A stretch of DNA of 33,521 nt from Eggerthellaceae bacterium (GCA_017460365.1 JAFUBE010000002.1:1-33521), one strand, 5' to 3'; shown: positions 23,062 to 30,012, counted from the first letter of the stretch. Translations and numbers: made by a program. Notes: generated by a model not told the origin, from the letters alone.

Positions 23062-23362
23062 GAAACAGCTCCGCCTCTATGGCGGACCCGATCACCGACG
23101 CGACCGCCGACCCCTCCCCGTCGCCCAGGGTGAACTCCGGAAAGGACCGGCACCACTCGTCGAACGGCTCGACTTCGTCGGAGCGGGTGCGGCACATCGC
23201 CCACGCGAACTTCAGGAAGTCCGCCAGCTCCACTCGCTCCCTTTTGTAGGCTTCGACGATGTCGGAGAGCAGGTCGCCCCCGAACTCCCGGCGGTACACC
23301 AGGAAGGTCCAGGGGCTGCCCTGCATCTCGACCTCGCGGCCCCATATGCGGGCGCGTATCAT
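22994..23362 (-). CDS. tail assembly chaperone (gpG-like)
   Basis: A 122-residue protein starting MIRARIWGREVEMQGSPWTF. It is helical, with WTFLVYRREFGGDLLSDIVE and ADFLKFAWAMCRTR typical of the small tail chaperones that sit between the major tail protein and tape measure genes. The last ~20 residues are basic (RRWWRTVRARRLGRV) and look like out-of-frame read-through past the shift point, supporting a programmed frameshift. Only assembly uses this protein; it is not part of the virion. Confidence 0.8.
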   Translation of the reverse strand: MIRARIWGREVEMQGSPWTFLVYRREFGGDLLSDIVEAYKRERVELADFLKFAWAMCRTRSDEVEPFDEWCRSFPEFTLGDGEGSAVASVIGSAIEAELFRARSPWIRRWWRTVRARRLGRV

Positions 23363-23364
23363 CC

Positions 23365-23970
23365 CTAGCCCTCGGCGGGATCCTGCGTGCTCTCGGGATC
23401 CTGCGTGCTCTCGTAGGAGGGCACGTAGACCCCGTCGAAGAAGGTCGCGAACGCCTCCGGGTCGTCGGACTCGTTGAGCACGGCGTCCACGGTCTTGTGA
23501 CCGGCCAGCGGGATGGCCTTGCTGCGGATGGCCAGCTGCTCGGTCTGCACCTCGACGTTCTCGCCCTTGGTGCTCGCGCTCTCGTCCGGAACGCTGGCCA
23601 CGCAGCTGTAGACCACCTTCGCGCGGGGCTTCTTGTCGCCCTCAACCTGATAGGCCATGGCGAACTCCTCGGGCTCGCCGTCGGTGGTGCGCACCAGCGC
23701 CCCCTTGGAGTCGATGCGCCACCCGAGCATGCGGGCCTTCACCTCGTCGGGGAACAACGCCGTGGTCACGTTGATCTCGTCGCCGGTGTCGGCGTTGGCG
23801 CGGTAGTACAGGATGTTGTCGGCGTAGAAGTCGTCGCTGTTCACCTGCGCGGTTCGCGTGCACTCGGTTACGCCCGGGATGGCGATGGGCTCTTCCCATT
23901 CCGCCTCGCCCTTCGAGAAGAAGATGTGCAGCCTGGAGAGCCCGAAGCGCACCTTGTTGGTCTCTGGCAT
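23365..23970 (-). CDS. major tail (tube) protein
   Basis: A 201-residue protein resembling the phi13/TP901-type major tail subunit. It has a beta-rich body (VRFGLSRLHIFFSKGE at the start, then YADNILYYRANADTGDEINV) and the usual short conserved stretches FAMAYQVEGDKK and AIPLAGHKTVDAVLNES near the end. The last residues repeat as ESTQDPESTQDP, coded by two tandem 18-bp units (23377-23394, 23395-23412). It polymerises into the tail tube. Position before the chaperones supports the call. Confidence 0.88.
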   Translation of the reverse strand: MPETNKVRFGLSRLHIFFSKGEAEWEEPIAIPGVTECTRTAQVNSDDFYADNILYYRANADTGDEINVTTALFPDEVKARMLGWRIDSKGALVRTTDGEPEEFAMAYQVEGDKKPRAKVVYSCVASVPDESASTKGENVEVQTEQLAIRSKAIPLAGHKTVDAVLNESDDPEAFATFFDGVYVPSYESTQDPESTQDPAEG

Positions 23971-24021
23971 CTTTGCCTCCTGTCTGGTTTCGGCCTTGTC
24001 GGCCTTGTTTGCTCTTGCGCC

Positions 24022-24348
24022 CTACCCGGGCAGGGTGAAGCCGTAGGCGACCTGGTAGAGCCGCTCGGCCTCGACGTAGACGGTCTCGCCCTTGGAGTAG
24101 GCCACGCCCGCCTCCGCCAGCGCCCGTTCGACGGCGGCCTCAGCCGCGTCGTCCTTGCGCTCGGACACGAGCGTCGCCTCGTAGGCGGTCCGCTTGAAGT
24201 AGTTCACGTTGTCGGCGACCAGGTCGTTTCGCCCGGTCTCCACGTAGCGCACGCAGGGGAAGCGCGGGCGCGACCCGTCCGGCCAGTGGTGGTAGACCAC
24301 CGGCATCCCTGCGGCGCGCAGCATGGCGGCAGCCTCGGCGTTGCCCAT
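24022..24348 (-). CDS. tail terminator / head-tail joining protein
   Basis: A 108-residue protein starting MGNAEAAAMLRAAGMPVVYH. Features resemble siphophage tail terminator proteins: an early strand-turn with PVVYHHWPDG, PRFPCVRYVETG, an exposed acidic helix (DDAAEAAVERALAEAG) and a final YQVAYGFTLPG. The ATG at 24348 shares a base with the preceding TGA (TGATG). It would cap the tail tube on the head side. A minor connector protein is the alternative. Confidence 0.7.
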   Translation of the reverse strand: MGNAEAAAMLRAAGMPVVYHHWPDGSRPRFPCVRYVETGRNDLVADNVNYFKRTAYEATLVSERKDDAAEAAVERALAEAGVAYSKGETVYVEAERLYQVAYGFTLPG

Positions 24349-24722
24349 CAGCGCATCCTCCTTTCCAGCTCGGCGAATCCAGCCTCGGCCCCTTCGGCGA
24401 TATGCCGGCGGCCCGGCACCCATCCGCCCCCGCCGCGCGTCATGTGCCCCTTCTCCAGAAGGTGCGTGAGCGACGGCTGGGTCGTGTTGTGGGTGGTGTC
24501 GGCAACCGAGTGGGCCCCCTCGTCCGTGTCGTGCGTCCAGCCCCCGGCGTACTTGCCGGTGCCGCCGAGCACGCTTCCCGCCAGGTCCTTCGTCGTCCTG
24601 GCTGCGACCTCGCCCGCCATGCGCACGTCGGCGCGCATCCGCTCGTCGACCTCGTCGGCGAACTCGCGGAGTATCTCGCTGATCGCGCCGTCGAACTCGG
24701 ACGCCGCCACGACCCTACCCAC
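24348..24722 (-). CDS. HK97 gp10-like tail completion protein
   Basis: A 124-residue protein with a helical N-terminal half (ISEILREFADEVDERMRADV) and a Gly-rich centre (LGGTGKYAGGWTHDTD). The motif LTHLLEKGHMTRGGG, then HIAEGAEAGFAELERRM, is typical of HK97 gp10-type proteins. They join head and tail. Starts with GTG at 24722, overlapping the upstream gene by eight bases. Confidence 0.8.
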   Translation of the reverse strand: MGRVVAASEFDGAISEILREFADEVDERMRADVRMAGEVAARTTKDLAGSVLGGTGKYAGGWTHDTDEGAHSVADTTHNTTQPSLTHLLEKGHMTRGGGGWVPGRRHIAEGAEAGFAELERRMR

Positions 24723-25326
24723 GCCGCACCGCCTTCACGCTGGCGCTCTCGCCGCGCCGGTCGACGTTGTCGACCGAAACCACGTCGAGCACGTCGCCCC
24801 GGAATGCGATCCGCAGCGACGAGGGCAGCGCCCCGTCGAGCCCTTCGGGCCACGGGAACACGAACAGCCACGTCTCCGTGGAGTCGGTCTGCCTGGCGCT
24901 TCCGCCGGAGGTCTCCCCCGAATCCATGCGAGCCTGTGCGGGACCCTCGTAGACGGTCCGCTCCGAGGCCACGGGGTAGCCGGTTTCGTCGATGCCGGTT
25001 TCGAGCGCGGTCAGACGGATCTCGTCCGAGAGGCCGTATTCGAGCCGGTAGGCCAGCGCGTAGCGGTTCCACTCCCCGGGGGTGTTGCCGGTCGTGTAGG
25101 CGGGCTTGTCGGCGACGTCGTAGAGCCCGCCCCGGACCTCGACCTTCTGCCCGCACAGGCGCTCTGTGTACGACTTGGGTATGTCCAAGCGGTACTCGAC
25201 CCGCGCGCCCGCTGGCAGCGCGATGTCGGTGGGCAGCAGCCTGTCCGACTCGCCCGGCGACACGAGCACGCCGTCGACGGGAACGCCGTCGACGCGGATC
25301 GTCTCGGTCTCGAACGCCCCGCCCAT
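24715..25326 (-). CDS. head closure / head-tail joining protein
   Basis: A 203-residue protein starting MGGAFETETIRVDGVPVDGV. It is beta-rich with a plausible joining-protein pattern (RVEYRLDIPKSYTERLCGQK, then GLYDVADKPAYTTG). The ATG at 25326 shares a base with the preceding TGA. Its position between the connector adaptor and the gp10-like gene fits a head-closure (stopper) protein. Identification rests on gene order and general shape rather than on a specific motif. Confidence 0.6.
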   Translation of the reverse strand: MGGAFETETIRVDGVPVDGVLVSPGESDRLLPTDIALPAGARVEYRLDIPKSYTERLCGQKVEVRGGLYDVADKPAYTTGNTPGEWNRYALAYRLEYGLSDEIRLTALETGIDETGYPVASERTVYEGPAQARMDSGETSGGSARQTDSTETWLFVFPWPEGLDGALPSSLRIAFRGDVLDVVSVDNVDRRGESASVKAVRRG

Positions 25327-25703
25327 CACGGCTCACCGAACCCGAGCGGGACGCATGCGACGCCGCCCTCCGATATGCCGAGCAGAGCGCCGAACTCGTC
25401 GCGGAGCCAGGACCGGAAATCCCTGGGCGGCTTCGTGTAGCTGACCGTGTAGCTGTAAGGGCCCGCCTGCTGCGTGCGGCTGGCCGAGCCGTCGCCGCGC
25501 TCCTCGAGGTAGCGGGCGCGGGCGCAGCACACCAGCTCGAGCGCGTCGGCCTTTGCCACGGCGTCTATGCCGTACTCGTCGACGGCGGCGTCCAGGAACA
25601 GGGCCGCATCGTCGAGCAGCCGCCCGATTCTCTCGGCGGCGCTGTCTCCGACCCCGCCGTAGCGGGCCGTGTAGTTCTCTATCGTCGCGTAGGGGTTCGC
25701 CAT
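25326..25703 (-). CDS. head-tail connector adaptor (Gp15/Gp19-like)
   Basis: A 125-residue, mostly helical protein starting MANPYATIENYTARYGG. ATIENYTARYG and ERIGRLLDDAALFLDAAVDE match the small adaptor proteins that dock onto the portal (HK97 gp6 / Gp15-type). CCARARYLEERG and the late SYTVSYTKPPRDF...LRDEFGALLG agree. ATG at 25703 follows GGAGGGGG; a GTG nine bases upstream is the alternative. It connects portal and tail. Confidence 0.8.
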   Translation of the reverse strand: MANPYATIENYTARYGGVGDSAAERIGRLLDDAALFLDAAVDEYGIDAVAKADALELVCCARARYLEERGDGSASRTQQAGPYSYTVSYTKPPRDFRSWLRDEFGALLGISEGGVACVPLGFGEP

Positions 25704-25708
25704 GCGCG

Positions 25709-26029
25709 TCACCCCCTCCGGGGCCGTCTGCCGGGCCTCGCGCCCGCGCGGCGGCGACGGCCCTTGCGGGAGGGGCCGACTGCGGCGTCTATGGCGTCGG
25801 CTATCTGCGGGTTCGTGGCCCCTTCAGGCACCTCGACCCCCAGCTCGGCGGCCCTGGCGAGCAGCTCGGCCTTGCTGGGCCTTCCGCCGCGCCTCGCCGC
25901 CGGTTCGGCTATCCCCTTGGAGGCGAGCCTCGCCGACGCGCCGGGCGAGCACTCGAACTCGCTGCCCGCCGCCACGAGCCTGCCGCTGGACTCGTCGGTG
26001 AACGCGCGAAGCGCCTTCATGCGCGGCAT
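25709..26029 (-). CDS. small head protein with SAP/HeH-like domain
   Basis: A 106-residue protein starting MPRMKALRAFTDESSGRLVA. The first ~45 residues form a small beta part (RLVAAGSEFECSPGASARLA). Residues ~50-90 (SKAELLARAAELGVEVPEGA) form a helix-extension-helix/SAP-like unit. The C-terminus is extremely basic (SRKGRRRRAGARPGRRPRRG) and may touch DNA or the capsid interior. The ATG at 26029 follows AAGGAGG; an ATG one codon earlier is also possible. It stands immediately after the extended capsid frame. Confidence 0.65.
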   Translation of the reverse strand: MPRMKALRAFTDESSGRLVAAGSEFECSPGASARLASKGIAEPAARRGGRPSKAELLARAAELGVEVPEGATNPQIADAIDAAVGPSRKGRRRRAGARPGRRPRRG

Positions 26030-26195
26030 CATTCGCCTCCTTCCATGCCTTCGATTGCCTGGATTATCTCGGCCTTCGTCATCGACGAGGACACGCCCTC
26101 GATGCCAAGCTCGGCTGCGTAGGCGAGCAGCTCGTCCTTGGTCATCGAGGACAGGCTCTTCGCGCCGGCGTCACCGGCGCTGTTGCCCTCGCCGG
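26029..26195 (-). CDS. C-terminal extension of the capsid protein by frameshift
   Basis: After the capsid stop (TAG at 26196-26198), the -1 frame stays open for 55 residues. It reads sensibly: GIAGEGNSAGDAGAKSL, then two helix-extension-helix-like units (MTKDELLAYAAELGIEG and MTKAEIIQAIEGMEGGE). The only ATG inside has no good ribosome binding site. A run of five G's just before the stop (TCG-GGG-GAA-TAG) is a possible slip site. A minor, longer capsid form is known in other siphophages. A sequencing indel or a separate small gene are alternatives. Confidence 0.5.
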
Positions 26196-27146
26196 CTATT
26201 CCCCCGACGAGTCGGCAGCAAGCGGCGTGATGACGCCGCCCGGGTATGCCAGCTCGCCCTGGGCACGTGTCTTGGGCTTTGCCACCTGGTAGCCAACGCG
26301 GAACACCACGCGCAGGGCCTTGGTGTCCTGCTGCATCAGGTTCAGCAGGATCTTGCCCTTCGAGTCGCTGATGACGCCCTCCTCGAAGATCCTGTAGGTG
26401 ACGTCCTGGCGGATGCCGATGAGCTGCTTGGACCAGTCGAGAGCGACCAGCTCGGCAGCGCTGGCGTCCCAGGCCCCGTTCATCACCTCGTTGAGCTCGT
26501 AGCCGTACAGGCCGTTCGCCGGGCTTCCGGGCAGCGGGGTGTAGATGGGGTCTCCCTGCTGGTTGCGCAGGCCCACCAGCTCCCACTGCATGCCGGGCTT
26601 GCTGACGAAGCCGTTGATGCCGTAGCCCTGTTTGGCCACCTTTGCGCCCAGCTCGGCAACGTTCTGGCCCAGGTCGGTCGTCGCCGTGCGGGCCACCGCG
26701 TTGCCTGCGGCGGTGGCTGCGGCCACGATGGCGTCGGGCCATGTGGCGGGCTTGTCCGCGCCGAAGATGCAGGCCGCGTCGAGCTTCTTGCCGATCGCCT
26801 CGGCGATCAGCGGCTTGACAGCGTCCCACAGGTTGATCTTGGAGTCCTCGACCACGGCGTCGGGGATGGGCACGATGACGGCCATCTCCTCCGCGACGAT
26901 CTCCAGGCCCGTCCAGTCGGACTTCGAGGTGCTCTTCAGCCCCATGTCGCCGTCCACCCAGTACGCCTCGGGCAGCGTGGCCAGCACGGGCTGCTTGTAC
27001 TTCTTGGAGCTCATGCGCACCTGCTTGGCGTGCGAGAGCATGACGGAGGCCTTCGGGACCTCCTGGATGATCTCGGTGACGACTTGGTCGGGCATAAGCT
27101 CGCTGCCCACGTCGCCCCGTTCGATGATGTTGATCGAATCTGCCAT
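26196..27146 (-). CDS. major capsid protein, HK97-type
   Basis: A 316-residue protein beginning MADSINIIERGDVGSELMPD. It has the features of HK97-fold major capsid proteins: a flexible N-terminal arm, then PKASVMLSHAKQVRMSSKK, the long-helix spine region (LWDAVKPLIAEAIGKKLDAA), the domain with WELVGLRNQQGDPIYTPLPG and a C-terminal RVVFRVGYQVAKP. It builds the icosahedral shell. A scaffold gene precedes it and there is no large propeptide. Its end may extend by frameshift. Confidence 0.93.
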   Translation of the reverse strand: MADSINIIERGDVGSELMPDQVVTEIIQEVPKASVMLSHAKQVRMSSKKYKQPVLATLPEAYWVDGDMGLKSTSKSDWTGLEIVAEEMAVIVPIPDAVVEDSKINLWDAVKPLIAEAIGKKLDAACIFGADKPATWPDAIVAAATAAGNAVARTATTDLGQNVAELGAKVAKQGYGINGFVSKPGMQWELVGLRNQQGDPIYTPLPGSPANGLYGYELNEVMNGAWDASAAELVALDWSKQLIGIRQDVTYRIFEEGVISDSKGKILLNLMQQDTKALRVVFRVGYQVAKPKTRAQGELAYPGGVITPLAADSSGE

Positions 27147-27155
27147 TTCCCTCTC

Positions 27156-27653
27156 CTAACGTTGTTCGAGCTTCTTGCGAAGCCAGTCCTTCTGCTCCGG
27201 CGCGCGGCTGCCCGAGCTGCCCTCGTCGGGCACGTCGGGGTACTTGGGCCGGGAGGCGGCCTTCTCGGCCAGGAAGGCGGCGTTGTCCTCCACGTCGCCC
27301 GCCATCCGGGCCAGCATGTCGGCGTCCACGCCGTGCTCCTTGGCCGCCGCCGCGACGGCTGCCGCGCGCTCCTTTTCGGCCTTGAGCTCTTCGAGCTCGG
27401 CGTTTGCCTTGGCCAGCGCGTCGTTGGCCTTTTCGAGCTCGGATTTCTTTGCCTCCTCCAATGCGTCGAACTGCTCGGCCTTGGCCTTGAAGTCGGCGTA
27501 CCCCGCGAACTTCGCCTCGGTCTCTCTGCGCTCCTTCGCGATCATCTTGTTCACGTCTTCCTGCGTGAACGTGCGGGAACCCTCAGCTGAGGGGTTCTCG
27601 CTCCCCGTGCCTTCCACGGTCTGGTTTCCTGCTTCCGCAGTGTTCTCGGACAT
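27156..27653 (-). CDS. capsid scaffold protein
   Basis: A 165-residue protein starting MSENTAEAGNQTVEGTG, with a disordered acidic head, a long coiled coil (~45-110, EEAKKSELEKANDALAKANA) and a capsid-binding-type basic C-terminus (DWLRKKLEQR). This is the DUF4355-like scaffold pattern. I choose the ATG at 27653; the ATG at 27659 is only four bases from the AAGGGG site. It guides shell assembly and leaves the procapsid before DNA enters. Confidence 0.85.
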   Translation of the reverse strand: MSENTAEAGNQTVEGTGSENPSAEGSRTFTQEDVNKMIAKERRETEAKFAGYADFKAKAEQFDALEEAKKSELEKANDALAKANAELEELKAEKERAAAVAAAAKEHGVDADMLARMAGDVEDNAAFLAEKAASRPKYPDVPDEGSSGSRAPEQKDWLRKKLEQR

Positions 27654-27752
27654 GTGCATGCCCCTTCCCCCGCCCCCAGGCGGTGTCGGTGCGCGCTATG
27701 CCTCGCGCGCAATGAGTAGGTTCGCCCCGGCGTCTAGCACCGCCAGGGCATG

Positions 27753-27774
27753 AAAAAAGCGCCCGCAGGCGCTT
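27753..27774 (-). terminator. terminator after the zinc-ribbon gene
   Basis: On the minus strand AAGCGCC-TGCG-GGCGCTT (27774-27757) forms a seven-pair stem with a four-base loop, followed by TTTTTT (27758-27753). It lies inside the late operon, between the accessory cassette and the scaffold gene. No good promoter is visible in the ~100 bases between it and the scaffold. Confidence 0.8.
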
Positions 27775-27798
27775 GATTCCAGAAATCAGGTTGCCGTC

Positions 27799-28122
27799 TT
27801 ACCCGGCGGACAAACCGTTTTGCTTGCTGATCCGCCTTTTGCATCCTGGGCACCTATCCGGCGGCACGTTGCCGTCTATGGAGAGCGCGTCAATATGGAA
27901 GCTGGTGCCGCACTTGTTGCACACAACGCGGTGCGGATTGCCATCGAGATGCAAGAACGAGCAGCAGGTCAGGTCGTCGAGCTTCGCCAGGCATTCTGGG
28001 CAATAGCAGTCACCCTCTTCGCTATCGTTGCCGCTCCACGTGGGATGGAGCCTGCCGCCCTCCTCGTGCTTCTCCCGCCCGCACAGGCTGCACTTGAACA
28101 CGCGCATCATCTTCCACGTCAT
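27799..28122 (-). CDS. zinc-ribbon protein of the accessory cassette
   Basis: A 107-residue protein with four Cys pairs: CSLC, CPEC, CNKC and CPGC, plus a CC. Two treble-clef or rubredoxin-like zinc sites are likely (residues ~11-45 and ~68-98). ATG at 28122 overlaps the metallopeptidase TGA as ATGA, so the two are coupled. Function unknown; partner or regulator of the peptidase is possible. Confidence 0.7.
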   Translation of the reverse strand: MTWKMMRVFKCSLCGREKHEEGGRLHPTWSGNDSEEGDCYCPECLAKLDDLTCCSFLHLDGNPHRVVCNKCGTSFHIDALSIDGNVPPDRCPGCKRRISKQNGLSAG

Positions 28123-28541
28123 GCAGCGTCGCCCCCTTCGGGCACCGCCCAGTCCATGCCGAAGCGGTCCAGGATCGCGCGGAAGTCCTCGACGTCGTGC
28201 GAGACGATCTTGTATACTTCCTCACCATCCTCGTTGGCAAACACGCCCACGTGCATGAGCTCGTGCAACATGAGGATGCGCAGCCGCGACTCGTTGAATC
28301 CGGCTACGTTGGGCTCGTAGATGACGATGGCGAAATCGTAGGGGACCGCCCACTTGTACTTGTCCGAAACCTTCTCGCACTGCCCGTACACGGCCTTGCC
28401 CTTCGAGGTCTTCTTCGCGTCCGAGGACAGGTAGGCGATGCGCACCTCGCTGTGGGCGATCGGTGCCAGCCATCCTTCGTGCTCGATGAGGTCCTCAGCC
28501 ATAGCGGCATACCGTTCGCTAGGGATTCGCGTCTCGGCCAT
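28119..28541 (-). CDS. putative phage metallopeptidase
   Basis: A 140-residue protein. HELMH at 93-97 is the zinc-binding HExxH motif; HDVEDF (115-120) provides a likely third ligand. VYGQCEKVSDKYKWAVPYDF and AIVIYEP match the small "phage metallopeptidase" family as I remember it. The ATG at 28541 has GGAG six bases upstream. The substrate is unknown. A terminator lies directly before this gene on the same strand, so it is expressed by read-through or from an unseen promoter. Confidence 0.8.
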   Translation of the reverse strand: MAETRIPSERYAAMAEDLIEHEGWLAPIAHSEVRIAYLSSDAKKTSKGKAVYGQCEKVSDKYKWAVPYDFAIVIYEPNVAGFNESRLRILMLHELMHVGVFANEDGEEVYKIVSHDVEDFRAILDRFGMDWAVPEGGDAA

Positions 28542-28557
28542 AGAGTCTCCTAACATG

Positions 28558-28578
28558 AAAAAGCCGCCCGGAGGCGGC
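28558..28578 (-). terminator. terminator directly upstream of the metallopeptidase
   Basis: On the minus strand GCCGCC-TCCG-GGCGGC (28578-28563) is followed by TTTTT (28562-28558). The peptidase ribosome binding site begins only a few bases later. Such a close terminator works as an attenuator or needs antitermination in the late phase. Confidence 0.8.
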
Positions 28579-28659
28579 GCGTAGCACTTTCATTTTTTCG
28601 CAAAAGTTGGCGCCTGGCTTTCATCGCATAGCCTGGTTCCAAAATCCGACCTGGAGGCC

Positions 28660-28860
28660 TTACACGTCCAATCCTTCAAGCTCCTTGAGGTTGCTTATCA
28701 GAGCGTCCATGGCATCTGAGGATCCGTACGACTTCGCCACCTTGACCATAGCGCGCAGCGCCTCGGGCCCGGCGTCGCGCCAGTTTTGAGCCACGTCGAC
28801 CACGAACGCCGCCAACGCAGCGAACACCTGCTCTTTAGAGACTTGCTTCCCGGAATCCAT
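28660..28860 (-). CDS. small helical protein, candidate immunity partner of the toxin
   Basis: A 66-residue helical protein (KEQVFAALAAFVVDVAQNWR, then PEALRAMVKVAKSYGSS). A strong AAAGGAGG site precedes the ATG. It is the first gene after the MuF-toxin fusion, separated by 83 bases with a hairpin and a TGCAATTGCA palindrome (28894-28903). Immunity proteins of CdiA-like toxins are usually encoded directly downstream of the toxin, so it could neutralise the toxin domain. Its base composition is more like the phage core than the toxin's. It may also be unrelated. Confidence 0.6.
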   Translation of the reverse strand: MDSGKQVSKEQVFAALAAFVVDVAQNWRDAGPEALRAMVKVAKSYGSSDAMDALISNLKELEGLDV

Positions 28861-28943
28861 TGTTTTCCTCCTTTAGGTTTGGTAGAATTACATTGCAATT
28901 GCATTGGCGCAGAGCCGGACATTGGCCCGGTGATGCGCCAAAA

Positions 28944-29693
28944 TTATTTCAGCGTATAGCGTCGTACTCTTCCCGTTTTCGAGTCAACAAGCACAATCTC
29001 GTCCATATAATCGAGCTCTTTGGACGATATCCTGGAATTACCGCTTAGCACCTTGGCCAATCCGCGCTCCATATCAAGCATGCTCATAGAGCTTCTTACG
29101 TTGCTGATTACGAGCCTGCTACTCTGCGGATTGAACGTCTCCCCATCATTGCCATAGAAGTTGTTTAAAAGTTGATTCTGGATAGTGTTCCCTGAGTCGC
29201 CGGTTGGATTCTTAAACTCAAAGTTGAGGCCATTCAGCTTGATGTCGCTTCGTCGTCTTCTGTTCTTGTCAATCTCTTTCAAGAACCGAATCCGATGGCC
29301 TGCTGATGCGAGAATCAAAGCAGTTCGCTTCTCCCAATCGTCCGGGCTAGCGCCGTCCTCAATCGTTATGCCGAGCTTTTCAAGCCGCTCCTTGCTTGTA
29401 AAACGATCCTTGAATCGCGTCTCCTGGAAGAACAAAGCGACGTGGCACTTGCAGTACTGGTGGTACCGGCTGGCGATCTGCGATGGCTTTACCGGGCGGC
29501 TGGTGCCGAGCTGCCTGCAGAAGTCGCAGGCATCCTCTTCGACCACGCGCTGCGCGTACGGTTTCGCGGGGTCCTCGACGGCATTTCTCACCATCGTGTC
29601 GCGGGCCCTCTGCTTTATCCGCCTGTCGAGCGCGCCGCGCAGCACCGACAGAAGGGGCTTGGGCTTGATCGTGCGGTTAGGATCCATCGCCAT
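28944..29693 (-). CDS. MuF-type head protein fused to CdiA-like nuclease toxin domain
   Basis: A 249-residue protein from the ATG at 29693. Residues ~1-90 are the C-terminal half of a MuF/minor head protein with its metal knuckle (ACDFCRQ, Cys56/59; YHQYCKCHVA, His78, Cys81/83). Residues ~115-249 change character: FEFKNPTGDSGNTIQNQL (Glu159, Lys161) and LVISNVRS followed by YMDEIVLVDSKTGRVRRY resemble the CdiA C-terminal tRNase-type (BECR-like) toxin domain. The toxin part is distinctly AT-rich. MuF proteins travel inside the phage head, so the toxin could be delivered with phage DNA. The toxin call rests on motif memory. Confidence 0.65.
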   Translation of the reverse strand: MAMDPNRTIKPKPLLSVLRGALDRRIKQRARDTMVRNAVEDPAKPYAQRVVEEDACDFCRQLGTSRPVKPSQIASRYHQYCKCHVALFFQETRFKDRFTSKERLEKLGITIEDGASPDDWEKRTALILASAGHRIRFLKEIDKNRRRRSDIKLNGLNFEFKNPTGDSGNTIQNQLLNNFYGNDGETFNPQSSRLVISNVRSSMSMLDMERGLAKVLSGNSRISSKELDYMDEIVLVDSKTGRVRRYTLK

Positions 29694-30012
29694 CACCCTC
29701 GAAAAGGTAGCCGCAGGCGAAGCGGATGGACTCAAGCAGGGCCTCGCGGTCCTCGTCGGTCGCTGGCGCCAGGATGGCGCGGTACTCGCCGCCTATCTGG
29801 CGGTGGCGCTCCTGCTCGTAGTACTCGGCGGCTGCCAATGCCGCCAGGTCGCCGTACTTGTCGGCGATGGCGGGCACCAGCTCCAGCAGCGCGTCGCGCA
29901 GCTGCAGCTTGTCGTCCTTCGGCAGCCTCTCCCAGAGCTCCTCCAGCTCGCGCTGGGCCGCAAGGGATATGTTCTCGACCGCCTGGACGTAGCGTTCGTA
30001 GTGCCTATCCAT
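29677..30012 (-). CDS. N-terminal part of split MuF-like head protein
   Basis: A 111-residue helical protein starting MDRHYERYVQAVENISLAAQ. The pattern (QAVENISLAAQRELEELWER, YGDLAALAAAEYYEQERHRQ) is that of the N-terminal half of MuF/VG15-type minor head proteins, which are usually one longer chain. Its TAA lies inside the start of the next gene, in a different frame. It either forms a separate subunit or is joined to the following frame by a +1 shift at TCC-UAA. It overlaps the portal gene end by eight bases. Confidence 0.7.
   Translation of the reverse strand: MDRHYERYVQAVENISLAAQRELEELWERLPKDDKLQLRDALLELVPAIADKYGDLAALAAAEYYEQERHRQIGGEYRAILAPATDEDREALLESIRFACGYLFEGDGDGS

Noticed and set aside
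26029-26829. Independent gene covering the whole -1 frame over the capsid gene
   Set aside because: Upstream of 26210 the frame is just a shadow of the capsid gene; only the last ~55 codons look real, best joined by frameshift.
24402-27590. Very long plus-strand open frame (1062 codons) opposite the head genes
   Set aside because: GC-rich antisense shadow of well-supported capsid and connector genes; Arg/Pro/Ala-rich with no domain and no ribosome binding site.
27660-27752. Promoter for the scaffold and capsid genes
   Set aside because: I looked for -35/-10 pairs on the minus strand and found none convincing.
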